From a bacterium (GTDB lineage Bacteria > Bacillota > Bacilli > Lactobacillales > Streptococcaceae): a DNA stretch of 64,000 bases. The notes below the pieces were generated by a model. The model did no database searches. It saw nothing but the letters and a program-made list of their open reading frames with translations, and had not been told where the DNA came from. The stretch lies in NCBI GenBank assembly GCA_905221375.1, contig CAJNCY010000007.1, positions 1-64,000 of the forward strand, read 5' to 3'. The translations under genes and the position numbers were made by a program. Position 1 is the first letter of the stretch. The number at the start of each line of letters is the position of its first letter. Positions 45,126 to 54,434 of this stretch are shown here, piece by piece.

Positions 45126-45691
45126 TGAAAGAAAAAATTTCCCAAGTTATCGTGGTTGAAGGTCGCGATGATACAGCCAATCTCAAACGCTATTTCGATG
45201 TAGAGACTTATGAGACTCGAGGTTCTGCCATCAATGACCAGGATATAGAGCGGATTCAGCGCCTGCACCAACGTCATGGAGTCATTGTTTTTACAGACCC
45301 AGATTTTAATGGGGAGCGGATTCGCCGCATGATTATGACGGCCATTCCAACAGTTCAGCATGCCTTCCTCAAACGAGATGAAGCTGTTCCTAAGTCCAAG
45401 ACCAAGGGGCGTTCTCTGGGAATTGAGCATGCCACCTATGAAGATCTGAAAATGGCTCTAGCTCAGGTGACAGAACAATTTGAACATGAGAGTCAGTTTG
45501 ATATCAGTCGTAGCGACTTGATTCGCCTTGGTTTTTTAGCGGGAGCAGATAGCCGTAAGCGCAGAGAATATCTAGGAGAGGCTCTCCGAATCGGCTATTC
45601 CAACGGCAAGCAACTCCTCAAACGCCTAGAGTTGTTTGGGGTTACTTTGGCAGAAGTGGAAGAAGCTATGAAATCTTATGAGAACAGCTAA
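45125..45691 (+). CDS. rnmV: Ribonuclease M5
   Basis: A 188-aa Toprim nuclease that matures the 5S rRNA precursor in Firmicutes. The N-terminal Toprim motif VVEGRDDTANLKRYF and the acidic FTDPDFNGERIRR are present. It overlaps tatD by one base and precedes ksgA; the order tatD-rnmV-ksgA is conserved in Firmicutes. Confidence 0.95.
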   Translation: MKEKISQVIVVEGRDDTANLKRYFDVETYETRGSAINDQDIERIQRLHQRHGVIVFTDPDFNGERIRRMIMTAIPTVQHAFLKRDEAVPKSKTKGRSLGIEHATYEDLKMALAQVTEQFEHESQFDISRSDLIRLGFLAGADSRKRREYLGEALRIGYSNGKQLLKRLELFGVTLAEVEEAMKSYENS

Positions 45692-45755
45692 GCAGACCCC
45701 AAATGTAAGGGGAATGTGTTACAATAGTAGTAACAGATAATAGAAAAGAGAATAG

Positions 45756-46628
45756 ATGAGAATTGCAGATTATAGCGTGACCAAGGCAGTGCTGGAGCGT
45801 CACGGTTTTACCTTTAAAAAGTCTTTCGGGCAAAACTTCTTGACGGATACCAATATCCTACAAAAAATCGTGGATACGGCTGAGATTGATGACCAAGTTA
45901 ATGTCATTGAAATTGGCCCAGGGATTGGTGCCTTAACGGAGTTTCTGGCTGAGCGTGCAGCAGAAGTTATGGCCTTTGAGATCGACCACCGTTTGGTACC
46001 GATTTTGGCAGATACCCTACGTGATTTTGACAATGTGACAGTGGTTAACGAGGACATTCTCAAGGTCGATTTGGCGCAGCATATCCAGAATTTTAAAAAT
46101 CCTGACCTGCCAATTAAGGTAGTAGCCAACTTGCCTTACTATATCACGACGCCTATTCTCATGCACTTGATCGAGAGCGGAATTCCTTTTAGTGAGTTTG
46201 TGGTCATGATGCAAAAAGAGGTAGCTGACCGCATTTCCGCTCAACCAAATACCAAGGCATATGGCAGTTTGTCAATCGCTGTGCAGTATTACATGACTGC
46301 CAAGGTTGCCTTCATCGTGCCTCGTACGGTATTTGTGCCAGCGCCAAACGTGGACTCTGCTATTTTGAAAATGGTGCGTCGTCCAGAACCAGCCGTAGCA
46401 GTGGAAGACGAGAACTTCTTCTTTAAGGTTTCCAAGGCTAGTTTCACTCATCGACGCAAGACTTTATGGAATAACCTGACAGGTTACTTTGGCAAGACTG
46501 AGGAAGTTAAGGGCAAGCTGACCAAGGCATTGGACCAAGCAGGCTTGTCGCCAAGTGTGCGTGGGGAAGCTCTCAGCTTGGAAGAATTTGCCAGTCTAGC
46601 AGACGCGCTTAAAGGGCAAGGACTCTAA
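45756..46628 (+). CDS. ksgA: 16S rRNA dimethyladenosine transferase
   Basis: A 290-aa KsgA/RsmA, which dimethylates the two adjacent adenines near the 3' end of 16S rRNA. Motifs: [11 protein letters not shown]-binding [14 protein letters not shown], and the catalytic [10 protein letters not shown]. It lies 1 bp before rsgA, consistent with a joint role in late 30S assembly. An alternative promoter TTACAAT lies near 45718. Confidence 0.96.
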   Translation: MRIADYSVTKAVLERHGFTFKKSFGQNFLTDTNILQKIVDTAEIDDQVNVIEIGPGIGALTEFLAERAAEVMAFEIDHRLVPILADTLRDFDNVTVVNEDILKVDLAQHIQNFKNPDLPIKVVANLPYYITTPILMHLIESGIPFSEFVVMMQKEVADRISAQPNTKAYGSLSIAVQYYMTAKVAFIVPRTVFVPAPNVDSAILKMVRRPEPAVAVEDENFFFKVSKASFTHRRKTLWNNLTGYFGKTEEVKGKLTKALDQAGLSPSVRGEALSLEEFASLADALKGQGL

Positions 46629-46629
46629 G

Positions 46630-47508
46630 ATGCAGGGACAAATTATTAAGGCCTTGGCAGGCTTCTACTATGTAGAGAGTGATGGCCAGGTCTATCAAAC
46701 ACGAGCGCGTGGAAATTTCCGTAAAAAAGGCCATACTCCCTACGTTGGAGATTTGGTCGACTTTTCTGCCGAGGAAAATTCAGAAGGCTATATCCTCAAA
46801 ATTCACGAACGGAAAAACAGTCTGGTCCGTCCGCCTATTGTCAATATTGACCAAGCTGTGGTGATCATGTCTGTCAAGGAACCTGATTTTAACAGCAATT
46901 TGCTGGATCGTTTCCTGGTTCTTTTGGAGTACAAGGGAATCCATCCCATTGTCTATATTTCCAAAATGGATTTGTTGGAAGATAGGGAAGAGCTGGATTT
47001 TTATGAACAGACTTATGGTGACATCGGCTATGACTTTGTGACCAGTAAAGAGGAACTCCTGCCTTTGTTAACAGGCAAGGTTACAGTCTTTATGGGGCAG
47101 ACAGGTGTTGGGAAATCAACTCTTCTCAATAAAATCGCACCAGATCTCAATCTTGAAACAGGAGAAATCTCAGACAGTCTGGGTCGCGGGCGCCACACTA
47201 CTCGAGCAGTTAGTTTTTATAATCTCAATGGAGGTAAAATCGCAGATACACCGGGATTTTCATCTCTGGATTATGAAGTATCAACAGCTGAAGACCTCAA
47301 TCAGGCCTTTCCAGAGATTGCTAGTGTCAGCCGAAACTGCAAATTCCGTACTTGTACCCATACCCATGAGCCGTCCTGTGCAGTGAAGCCAGCAGTGGAA
47401 GAAGGGACTATTTCCAGCTTCCGTTTTGACAACTACCTGCAATTCCTCAGTGAGATTGAAAATCGCAGAGAAACCTATAAAAAAGTCAGCAAAAAAATTC
47501 CAAAATAA
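46630..47508 (+). CDS. rsgA: Ribosome small subunit-dependent GTPase A
   Basis: A 292-aa circularly permuted GTPase of 30S maturation. An N-terminal OB fold is followed by G4 ISKMDLL, G1 [12 protein letters not shown] (about residues 157-168), G3 DTPGF, and a C-terminal zinc region [14 protein letters not shown]. It starts 1 bp after ksgA. Confidence 0.96.
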   Translation: MQGQIIKALAGFYYVESDGQVYQTRARGNFRKKGHTPYVGDLVDFSAEENSEGYILKIHERKNSLVRPPIVNIDQAVVIMSVKEPDFNSNLLDRFLVLLEYKGIHPIVYISKMDLLEDREELDFYEQTYGDIGYDFVTSKEELLPLLTGKVTVFMGQTGVGKSTLLNKIAPDLNLETGEISDSLGRGRHTTRAVSFYNLNGGKIADTPGFSSLDYEVSTAEDLNQAFPEIASVSRNCKFRTCTHTHEPSCAVKPAVEEGTISSFRFDNYLQFLSEIENRRETYKKVSKKIPK

Positions 47509-47518
47509 GGAGAAGCCT

Positions 47519-48175
47519 ATGTCTCAATACAAGATTGCTCCGTCAATTCTGGCAGCAGATTATGCCAACTTTGAACGTGAAATCAAACACCTAGAAGCAA
47601 CTGGGGCAGAGTATGCCCATATCGATATCATGGATGGTCATTTTGTACCACAAATCAGTTTTGGTGCAGGTGTGGTTGCAGCTCTTCGTCCTCATAGTAA
47701 GATGGTCTTTGACTGCCACTTGATGGTAGCTAATCCAGAGCATCATCTAGAAGACTTTGCGCGTGCAGGGGCAGACATCATCAGTATTCATGTAGAAGCA
47801 ACGCCTCATATTCATGGAGCCCTCCAAAAAATTCGCTCTCTCGGCGTTAAACCTTCGGTTGTCATTAACCCTGGTACGCCTGTTGAGGCCATTAAGCACG
47901 TCCTTCATCTAGTTGACCAAGTCTTAGTCATGACAGTGAACCCTGGCTTTGGTGGTCAAGCCTTTCTGCCAGAAACCATGGATAAGGTTCGTGAGTTGGT
48001 TGCCCTTCGTGAGGAAAAAGGCTTGAACTTTGAAATCGAAGTCGATGGCGGGATTGATGATCAAACTATTGCTCAGGCTAAAGAAGCTGGTGCGACCGTT
48101 TTTGTAGCAGGTTCCTATGTCTTTAAGGGAGATGTCAATGAGCGAGTACAAACTCTCAGAAAACAACTGGACTAG
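47519..48175 (+). CDS. rpe: Ribulose-phosphate 3-epimerase
   Basis: A 218-aa TIM barrel for the pentose phosphate pathway. Motifs: KIAPSILAADYANF, HIDIMDGHFVPQISFG (metal-binding His/Asp), VMTVNPGFGGQ and EVDGGI. Start at 47519 follows AAGGAG; a longer frame from 47426 lies inside rsgA and is not used. It overlaps the next gene by 38 bp. Confidence 0.97.
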   Translation: MSQYKIAPSILAADYANFEREIKHLEATGAEYAHIDIMDGHFVPQISFGAGVVAALRPHSKMVFDCHLMVANPEHHLEDFARAGADIISIHVEATPHIHGALQKIRSLGVKPSVVINPGTPVEAIKHVLHLVDQVLVMTVNPGFGGQAFLPETMDKVRELVALREEKGLNFEIEVDGGIDDQTIAQAKEAGATVFVAGSYVFKGDVNERVQTLRKQLD

Positions 48176-48800
48176 GGTTGCCGTTTTTGCAGGCGGAGAC
48201 CGCGGTCACTACCGGACGGATTTTGATTGCTTTGTCGGTGTGGATCGAGGCTCGCTTTGGGTCATGGAAGAAGGACTTCCTCTCGCCCTAGCAGTTGGGG
48301 ATTTTGATTCTGTAACCGCAGAAGAGCGTCAGTTGATTCAAAAACGTGCTCGGCATTTTGTCCAAGCGCGACCAGAAAAAGATGATACTGATCTGGAATT
48401 GGCTCTCTTAACCATCTTTGAGCAAAATCCTCAGGCCCAGGTCACTATTTTCGGTGCTTTGGGTGGCCGTATCGACCATATGCTGGCCAATGTCTTTCTG
48501 CCTAGCAATCCCAAGTTGGCACCCTATATGCGCCAGCTAGCGATTGAGGATGGGCAAAACTTGATTACCTATTGTCCAGAAGGGACCAGTCAGCTTGAAC
48601 CGCGTTCAGACTATGACTACCTAGCCTTTATGCCAGTTCGAGATAGCCAGTTGACCATTCTTGGTGCCAAGTATGAGTTGACAGAGGAAAATTTTTTCTT
48701 TAAAAAAGTGTACGCTTCTAACGAATATATAGGTAGGGAAGTTTCGGTGACTTGCCCAGATGGCTATGTGGTTGTCTTGCATAGCAAGGACAGGAGGTAG
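48138..48800 (+). CDS. thiN: Thiamine pyrophosphokinase
   Basis: A 220-aa enzyme that makes thiamine diphosphate from thiamine and ATP. Motifs: VGVDRGSLWVME, GDFDSV, DDTDLELAL and GALGGRIDHMLANV. The start at 48138 follows AAGGGAG within rpe; this gives the usual order rsgA-rpe-thiN. Overlap with rpe suggests translational coupling. Confidence 0.93.
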   Translation: MSEYKLSENNWTRVAVFAGGDRGHYRTDFDCFVGVDRGSLWVMEEGLPLALAVGDFDSVTAEERQLIQKRARHFVQARPEKDDTDLELALLTIFEQNPQAQVTIFGALGGRIDHMLANVFLPSNPKLAPYMRQLAIEDGQNLITYCPEGTSQLEPRSDYDYLAFMPVRDSQLTILGAKYELTEENFFFKKVYASNEYIGREVSVTCPDGYVVVLHSKDRR

Positions 48801-48801
48801 G

Positions 48802-50058
48802 ATGGAAAGTTTACTTGTTCTATTATTAATTGCCAACCTAGCTGGTATCTTTCTGATTTGGCAAAGGCAGGATAAGCAGGAAAAACATCTAAGTAAGAGC
48901 TTGGAGGATCAGGCAGATCACTTGTCAGACCAGTTGGATTATCGTTTTGAGCAAGCCAGACAAGCCAGCCAGCTGGATCAAAAAGATTTGGAAGTGGCTG
49001 TCAGCGACCGTTTGCAAGAAGTGAGAATAGAATTGCACCAAGGGCTGACTCAGGTTCGTCAAGAAATGACAGATAATCTCTTACAAACCAGAGACAAGAC
49101 TGACCAACGCCTTCAAGCCTTGCAGGAATCAAATGAGCAACGCTTGGAACAAATGCGTCAGACGGTAGAGGAAAAACTAGAAAAAACCTTGCAAACTCGC
49201 TTGCAGGCTTCTTTTGAGACAGTTTCCAAGCAACTGGAGTCTGTCAATCGTGGCCTGGGAGAAATGCAGACAGTTGCCCGTGATGTTGGTGCTCTCAACA
49301 AGGTTCTCTCTGGAACCAAGACGCGAGGGATTCTGGGAGAATTGCAACTGGGACAAATCATTGAGGACATCATGACCCCTACCCAGTACGAACGAGAATT
49401 TGCAACAGTTGAAAACTCTAGCGAACGAGTGGAGTACGCCATTAAGCTACCTGGGCAAGGTGACCAGGAATATGTCTACCTACCGATTGACTCCAAGTTT
49501 CCACTGGCAGATTATTACCGCTTGGAAGAAGCCTATGAAGCAGGTGACAAGGACGAGATTGAACACTGTCGTAAGTCGCTCCTAGCAAGCGTTAAGCGTT
49601 TTGCTAAGGATATCAGGAACAAGTACATAGCACCACCTCGGACGACCAATTTTGGAGTCTTGTTTGTTCCGACAGAAGGTCTCTACTCAGAAATCGTTCG
49701 CAATCCGGTTTTCTTTGATGATTTGAGGCGGGAGGAGCAGATTATTGTCGCAGGTCCAAGTACCCTGTCAGCCCTGCTTAATTCCCTATCAGTTGGCTTC
49801 AAAACCCTCAATATCCAGAAGAGTGCCGACCATATCAGTAAGATCCTTGCTAGTGTCAAGACCGAGTTTGGCAAGTTTGGTGGCATTCTGGTCAAGGCAC
49901 AAAAACATCTTCAACATGCCTCTGGCAATATTGATGAATTATTAAACCGTCGCACTACAGCTATCGAGCGAACGCTCCGTCACATTGAGTTATCAGAAGG
50001 TGAGCCTGCGCTTGATCTACTCCATTTCCAAGAAGATGAGGAAGAATATGAAGATTAG
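48802..50058 (+). CDS. rmuC: DNA recombination protein RmuC
   Basis: A 418-aa protein. A single N-terminal membrane segment (residues 2-18) is followed by a long coiled coil (about 25-150) rich in Gln/Glu, and then the RmuC nuclease-like domain (PIDSKFPLADYYRLEEA, ILVAGPST-type region). It is thought to limit inversions at repeats. Start is 1 bp after thiN with AGGAGG. It overlaps yhaM by 11 bp. Confidence 0.94.
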   Translation: MESLLVLLLIANLAGIFLIWQRQDKQEKHLSKSLEDQADHLSDQLDYRFEQARQASQLDQKDLEVAVSDRLQEVRIELHQGLTQVRQEMTDNLLQTRDKTDQRLQALQESNEQRLEQMRQTVEEKLEKTLQTRLQASFETVSKQLESVNRGLGEMQTVARDVGALNKVLSGTKTRGILGELQLGQIIEDIMTPTQYEREFATVENSSERVEYAIKLPGQGDQEYVYLPIDSKFPLADYYRLEEAYEAGDKDEIEHCRKSLLASVKRFAKDIRNKYIAPPRTTNFGVLFVPTEGLYSEIVRNPVFFDDLRREEQIIVAGPSTLSALLNSLSVGFKTLNIQKSADHISKILASVKTEFGKFGGILVKAQKHLQHASGNIDELLNRRTTAIERTLRHIELSEGEPALDLLHFQEDEEEYED

Positions 50059-50989
50059 TCACATGAAAAAAGATGAGCTGTTTGAAGGTTTTTACCTAAT
50101 CAAGTCAGCTGATTTGAGACAGACACGAGCTGGGAAAAACTACCTGGCCTTTACCTTCCAAGATGATAGTGGCGAGATTGAAGGGAAACTCTGGGATGCC
50201 CAACCTCATAACGTTGAGGCCTTTACCGCAGGTAAGGTTGTTCACATGAAAGGGCGCCGAGAAGTTTATAACAACACCCCTCAGGTCAATCAAATCACCC
50301 TACGCTTGCCTCAACCTGGCGAACCCAATGATCCAGCTGATTTCAAGGTCAAGTCGCCAGTTGATGTCAAGGAAATCCGTGACTATATGGCGCAAATGAT
50401 TTTTAAAATTGAAAATCCTGTTTGGCAACGGATTGTCCGAAAGCTCTACACCAAGTATGATAAGGAATTTTACTCCTATCCAGCTGCCAAGACAAACCAT
50501 CATGCCTTTGAAACGGGTTTAGCCTATCATACGGCGACCATGGTGCGTTTGGCCGATGCCATTAGCGAAATCTATCCTCAACTTAATAAGAGCCTGCTCT
50601 ATGCAGGAATTATGCTACATGACTTGGCTAAAGTTATCGAGTTGACGGGGCCAGACCAGACTGAGTATACAGTGCGAGGCAATCTTCTTGGACATATCGC
50701 TCTGATTGATAGTGAAATTACCAAGACAGTGATGGAACTCGGCATTGATGATACCAAGGAAGAAGTCGTTCTGCTTCGTCACGTCATCCTTAGTCACCAC
50801 GGCTTACTTGAGTATGGAAGTCCAGTCCGTCCACGCATTATGGAGGCAGAGATTATCCATATGATTGATAATCTGGATGCAAGCATGATGATGATGTCAA
50901 CAGCTCTGGCTTTGGTGGATAAGGGAGAGATGACCAATAAAATCTTCGCTATGGACAATCGTTCCTTCTATAAACCAGATTTAGATTAA
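50048..50989 (+). CDS. yhaM: 3'-5' exoribonuclease YhaM
   Basis: A 313-aa protein. N-terminal OB-fold (about residues 12-95, AFTFQDDSGEIEGKLWDA) and C-terminal HD domain with HHAFETGLAYHTATM and LHDLAK, giving the metal His/Asp set. YhaM (Cbf1) trims RNA 3' ends. Start at 50048 is preceded by GAGGAAG; the reading from 49985 lies within rmuC. Confidence 0.94.
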   Translation: MKISHMKKDELFEGFYLIKSADLRQTRAGKNYLAFTFQDDSGEIEGKLWDAQPHNVEAFTAGKVVHMKGRREVYNNTPQVNQITLRLPQPGEPNDPADFKVKSPVDVKEIRDYMAQMIFKIENPVWQRIVRKLYTKYDKEFYSYPAAKTNHHAFETGLAYHTATMVRLADAISEIYPQLNKSLLYAGIMLHDLAKVIELTGPDQTEYTVRGNLLGHIALIDSEITKTVMELGIDDTKEEVVLLRHVILSHHGLLEYGSPVRPRIMEAEIIHMIDNLDASMMMMSTALALVDKGEMTNKIFAMDNRSFYKPDLD

Positions 50990-51001
50990 TAATTTAAGAA
51001 A

Positions 51002-51056
51002 AATGAGCATTTTTTAGGACAAGAATGTTCGTTTTTTTATGTGAATATGGTATAAT
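51002..51056 (+). promoter_or_regulatory. purR: yhaM terminator overlapping purR promoter and PurBox-like site
   Basis: GAGCATT pairs with AATGTTC (about 51006-51030), followed by GTTTTTTT, a usable terminator. AATGTTCGTTTTT at 51024-51036 also matches 12 of 13 positions of the PurBox consensus. An extended -10 TGG-TATAAT lies at 51048-51056, placing the box over the -35 region. Terminator and operator readings are not exclusive. Confidence 0.55.
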
Positions 51057-51076
51057 AAGTAAAAGATAAAAATTAA

Positions 51077-51234
51077 TACTCTTCGAAAATCTCTTCAAAC
51101 TAGGGTAACATCGCCTTGTCGTATGTATATATGTAGGTATATTACAGACTTTGTCAGTTCTATCGACAACCTCAAAACAGTGTTTTGAATCGTCAGCGAC
51201 CAGCTTTCTAGTTTGCTTTTTGATTTTTTGAATA
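51077..51234. repeat. Diverged RUP element in the purR leader
   Basis: Begins TACTCTTCGAAAATC and keeps the CAAAACAGTGTTTTGA core, but the right end is decayed (GATTTTTTGAATAA instead of GATTTTCATTGAGTA), and an AT-rich insert TATGTATATATGTAGG lies in the first half. About 158 bp, older than the other copies. Confidence 0.75.
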
Positions 51235-51255
51235 AAAATGGAATAGGAAATAGAA

Positions 51256-52083
51256 ATGAAATTAAGAAGAAGTGATCGGATGGTTGTCATTTCCAACTAT
51301 TTGATTAATAATCCTTATAAACTAACTAGTCTCAATACTTTTGCTGAAAAGTATGAATCTGCTAAATCATCCATCTCAGAGGATATCGTGATTATCAAAC
51401 GCGCCTTTGAGGAAATTGAAATCGGTCATATCCAGACAGTAACTGGGGCTGGCGGAGGTGTCATCTTTACACCATCTATTTCGAGTCAGGATGCTAAGGA
51501 AATGGTTGAAGACTTGCGTGCCAAGTTGTCAGAAAGTGACCGTATCTTGCCAGGTGGCTACATCTACCTGTCTGATTTGCTTAGCACACCAGCTATCTTG
51601 AAAAATATTGGTCGCATTATTGCCAAGAGTTTTATGGACCAAAAAATTGATGCGGTTATGACCGTAGCGACCAAGGGTGTGCCACTTGCAAATGCAGTTG
51701 CCAATGTCCTCAATGTTCCTTTTGTCATTGTGCGCCGTGACCTGAAAATTACCGAAGGTTCAACTGTCAGCGTCAACTATGTATCAGGTTCAAGTGGTGA
51801 CCGCATTGAGAAAATGTTCCTTTCAAAACGCAGTCTCAAGGCAGGCAGCCGTGTCTTGATTGTGGATGACTTCTTGAAAGGTGGAGGAACGGTCAATGGG
51901 ATGATCAGCCTCTTGCGTGAGTTTGATTCAGAATTGGCAGGTGTAGCGGTCTTTGCGGATAATGCTCAAGAAGAACGCGAAAAGCAGTTTGACTACAAGT
52001 CACTTTTGAAGGTAACCAATATTGATGTCAAGAACCAAACTATCGATGTTGAGGTGGGCAATATCTTTGACGAAGATAAATAA
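51256..52083 (+). CDS. purR: Purine operon regulator PurR
   Basis: A 275-aa protein of the B. subtilis/lactococcal PurR type. The N-terminal winged helix (RRSDRMVVISNYLINNPYKL) is followed by a phosphoribosyltransferase domain with the PRPP-binding motif VLIVDDFLKGGGTVNG (about residues 196-211), which senses PRPP. It is probably transcribed from 51051, which would put a RUP in its untranslated leader. Confidence 0.95.
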   Translation: MKLRRSDRMVVISNYLINNPYKLTSLNTFAEKYESAKSSISEDIVIIKRAFEEIEIGHIQTVTGAGGGVIFTPSISSQDAKEMVEDLRAKLSESDRILPGGYIYLSDLLSTPAILKNIGRIIAKSFMDQKIDAVMTVATKGVPLANAVANVLNVPFVIVRRDLKITEGSTVSVNYVSGSSGDRIEKMFLSKRSLKAGSRVLIVDDFLKGGGTVNGMISLLREFDSELAGVAVFADNAQEEREKQFDYKSLLKVTNIDVKNQTIDVEVGNIFDEDK

Positions 52084-52149
52084 GAGATAGAACTAAAGGT
52101 TGGAACGATTGTCCCAGCCTTTCTTTGCAAATAGAATAGAAGGAAGCTT

Positions 52150-53400
52150 ATGAAAACACCATTTATCAATAAAGAAGACTTAGAAGCGATTGTTGCCGAG
52201 TTCCCGACTCCCTTTCACTTGTATGATGAGAAGGGGATTCGTGAGAAGGCAAGAGCTGTCAACCAAGCCTTTTCGTGGAATAAGGGCTTTAAGGAATATT
52301 TTGCAGTTAAGGCTACTCCAACACCAGCTATTTTGAAAATTCTCCAAGAGGAAGGTTGCGGTGTGGACTGCTCTAGTTATGTGGAGCTTTTGATGAGTCA
52401 TAAACTGGATTTCCCTGGTTCTGAGATTATGTTCTCTTCAAACAACACGCCAGACAAGGAATATGCCTATGCGCGTGAATTGGGTGCGACCATTAACTTG
52501 GATGCTTTTGAAGATATTGAACATCTGGAGCGAGCAGCAGGCATTCCAGAAATCATCTCATGTCGTTACAATCCCGGAGGCATTTTTGAGCTAGGAACAG
52601 ACATCATGGACAATCCTGGAGAAGCCAAGTTTGGGATGACCAAGGACCAGCTCTTTGAAGCTTTTGCTATCTTGAAGGAAAAAGGAGCTAAGACATTTGG
52701 GATTCACTCCTTCCTAGCGTCCAATACCGTCACCCATCTCTATTATCCAGAGTTGGCGCGTCAGCTTTTTGAATTGGCTGTTGAAATCAAGGAAAAGTTG
52801 GGCATTTCGCTAGACTTTATCAATCTTTCTGGCGGTATTGGTGTTAACTATCGTCCTGAGCAGGAGCCAAATGATATTGCTTTGATTGGTGAGGGAGTTC
52901 GTAAGGTGTATGAAGAGGTCCTTACGCCAGCAGGTCTTGGTCAGGTTAAGATTTTCACCGAATTGGGTCGTTTTATGTTGGCACCTCACGGTGCTTTGGT
53001 CACAAGAGTTACTCATAAGAAGGAAACCTACCGTACCTATATAGGCGTGGATGCATCAGCAGTTAACCTCATGCGTCCAGCTATGTACGGAGCTTACCAT
53101 CATATTACTAACGTGACCCATCCAGATGGACCAGCTGAAGTGGTAGATGTGGTTGGTTCACTCTGTGAAAACAATGATAAATTTGCAGTAAATCGTGAAC
53201 TACCTCATACAGAAATCGGTGATTTGCTGGTAATTCATGATACAGGTGCTCACGGTTTTTCAATGGGCTACCAGTACAACGCCAAACTTCGTTCTGCGGA
53301 AATCCTCTATACCGAAGAAGGTAAAGCCCGTCAAATCCGCCGTGCAGAGCGCCCTGAGGACTACTTTGCAACCTTGTATGGCTTTGATTTTGAAGAATAA
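52150..53400 (+). CDS. PLP-dependent decarboxylase, LysA (diaminopimelate) type
   Basis: A 416-aa fold-type-III decarboxylase. YFAVKATPTPAIL contains the PLP Lys (about residue 58), with NLSGGIGVNYRPEQEP and the active-site Cys in GSLCENNDKF (about 345-354). The pattern fits DAP decarboxylase, which makes lysine; carboxynorspermidine decarboxylase (NspC) is the related alternative sometimes used in annotations. AAGGAAG site precedes the start. Confidence 0.8.
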   Translation: MKTPFINKEDLEAIVAEFPTPFHLYDEKGIREKARAVNQAFSWNKGFKEYFAVKATPTPAILKILQEEGCGVDCSSYVELLMSHKLDFPGSEIMFSSNNTPDKEYAYARELGATINLDAFEDIEHLERAAGIPEIISCRYNPGGIFELGTDIMDNPGEAKFGMTKDQLFEAFAILKEKGAKTFGIHSFLASNTVTHLYYPELARQLFELAVEIKEKLGISLDFINLSGGIGVNYRPEQEPNDIALIGEGVRKVYEEVLTPAGLGQVKIFTELGRFMLAPHGALVTRVTHKKETYRTYIGVDASAVNLMRPAMYGAYHHITNVTHPDGPAEVVDVVGSLCENNDKFAVNRELPHTEIGDLLVIHDTGAHGFSMGYQYNAKLRSAEILYTEEGKARQIRRAERPEDYFATLYGFDFEE

Positions 53401-53485
53401 AATGATAAGTAATTGAAAATGAAATTGAAAAACAGATTGCTTTCTAAAAAATAGGCAAAAATCTTGTTTTTCCTTCAAGTCGTGA

Positions 53486-53511
53486 TATAATAAAACTATA
53501 AAACGTTTTCA
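53486..53511 (+). promoter_or_regulatory. pflA: pflA promoter with cre-like site
   Basis: Extended TGA-TATAAT at 53483-53491. ATAAAACGTTTTCA (53498-53511) matches 12 of 14 cre positions and covers the expected transcription start. Confidence 0.6.
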
Positions 53512-53525
53512 AGGAAGGTAACGAT

Positions 53526-54320
53526 ATGTCTGAAGAAACAATTGATTATGGACAAGTGACAGGAATGGTGCATTCGACAGAAAGCTTTGGGTCAGTAGAT
53601 GGGCCTGGTATTCGCTTTATTGTTTTTTTGCAGGGTTGTCACATGCGTTGCCAGTATTGCCATAACCCGGATACTTGGGCTATGGAGTCCAATAAGTCAC
53701 GTGAACGGACGGTAGATGATGTCTTGACAGAAGCCTTGCGCTACCGTGGTTTCTGGGGAAATAAGGGTGGGATTACAGTCAGTGGAGGAGAAGCCCTCTT
53801 GCAGATTGACTTCTTGATTGCCCTCTTTACCAAGGCTAAGGAACAAGGAATCCACTGTACCTTGGATACCTGTGCACTGCCTTTCCGTAATAAACCACGT
53901 TACCTTGAAAAGTTTGACAAACTCATGGCTGTCACTGACTTGGTTCTCTTGGATATCAAGGAAATCAACGAAGAACAGCACAAGATTGTCACTAGCCAAA
54001 CCAATAAAAACATCTTGGCCTGTGCCCAATATCTATCAGATATTGGAAAACCTGTCTGGATTCGCCACGTGCTAGTTCCAGGTTTGACAGACAGAGACGA
54101 TGACTTGATTGAACTTGGTAAGTTCGTCAAGACCCTCAAAAATGTTGATAAGTTTGAAATTCTGCCTTATCACACCATGGGTGAGTTCAAGTGGCGTGAA
54201 CTGGGAATCCCATATTCACTTGAAGGAGTCAAACCACCAACAGCAGACCGCGTGAAAAACGCTAAAAAACTCATGGATACTGAAAGTTATCAAGACTATA
54301 TGAAACGTGTACATGGATAA
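53526..54320 (+). CDS. pflA: Pyruvate formate-lyase activating enzyme
   Basis: A 264-aa radical-SAM enzyme that installs the glycyl radical on pyruvate formate-lyase under anaerobic conditions. The cluster motif CHMRCQYC (CxxxCxxC; about residues 38-45) and SGGEALLQ are intact. AAGGAAGG site and own promoter. An IS1182-family element sits 10 bp after its stop and may have displaced its terminator. Confidence 0.95.
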   Translation: MSEETIDYGQVTGMVHSTESFGSVDGPGIRFIVFLQGCHMRCQYCHNPDTWAMESNKSRERTVDDVLTEALRYRGFWGNKGGITVSGGEALLQIDFLIALFTKAKEQGIHCTLDTCALPFRNKPRYLEKFDKLMAVTDLVLLDIKEINEEQHKIVTSQTNKNILACAQYLSDIGKPVWIRHVLVPGLTDRDDDLIELGKFVKTLKNVDKFEILPYHTMGEFKWRELGIPYSLEGVKPPTADRVKNAKKLMDTESYQDYMKRVHG

Positions 54321-54389
54321 AATAATAAAGAAGCCTGATGGAAACGAGTCCACTGAAAAAATAGGTCTCTTACTTTTAATGAAATGAAA

Positions 54390-54434
54390 ACCGAGGAATC
54401 TCTCGTTAATTTGAGCGAGTTCCTCGGTTATTTT
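54390..54434. terminator. Hairpin at the 3' end of the transposase gene
   Basis: ACCGAGGAA-CTCTCG pairs with CGAG-TTCCTCGGT (54390-54428), a stable bidirectional hairpin with an A/T flank. It would stop transposase transcription and readthrough from pflA. Confidence 0.7.

Noticed and set aside
47426..47518. N-terminal extension of rpe
   Set aside because: It lies in rsgA, lacks a ribosome site and adds residues absent from the Rpe family; ATG 47519 has AAGGAG.
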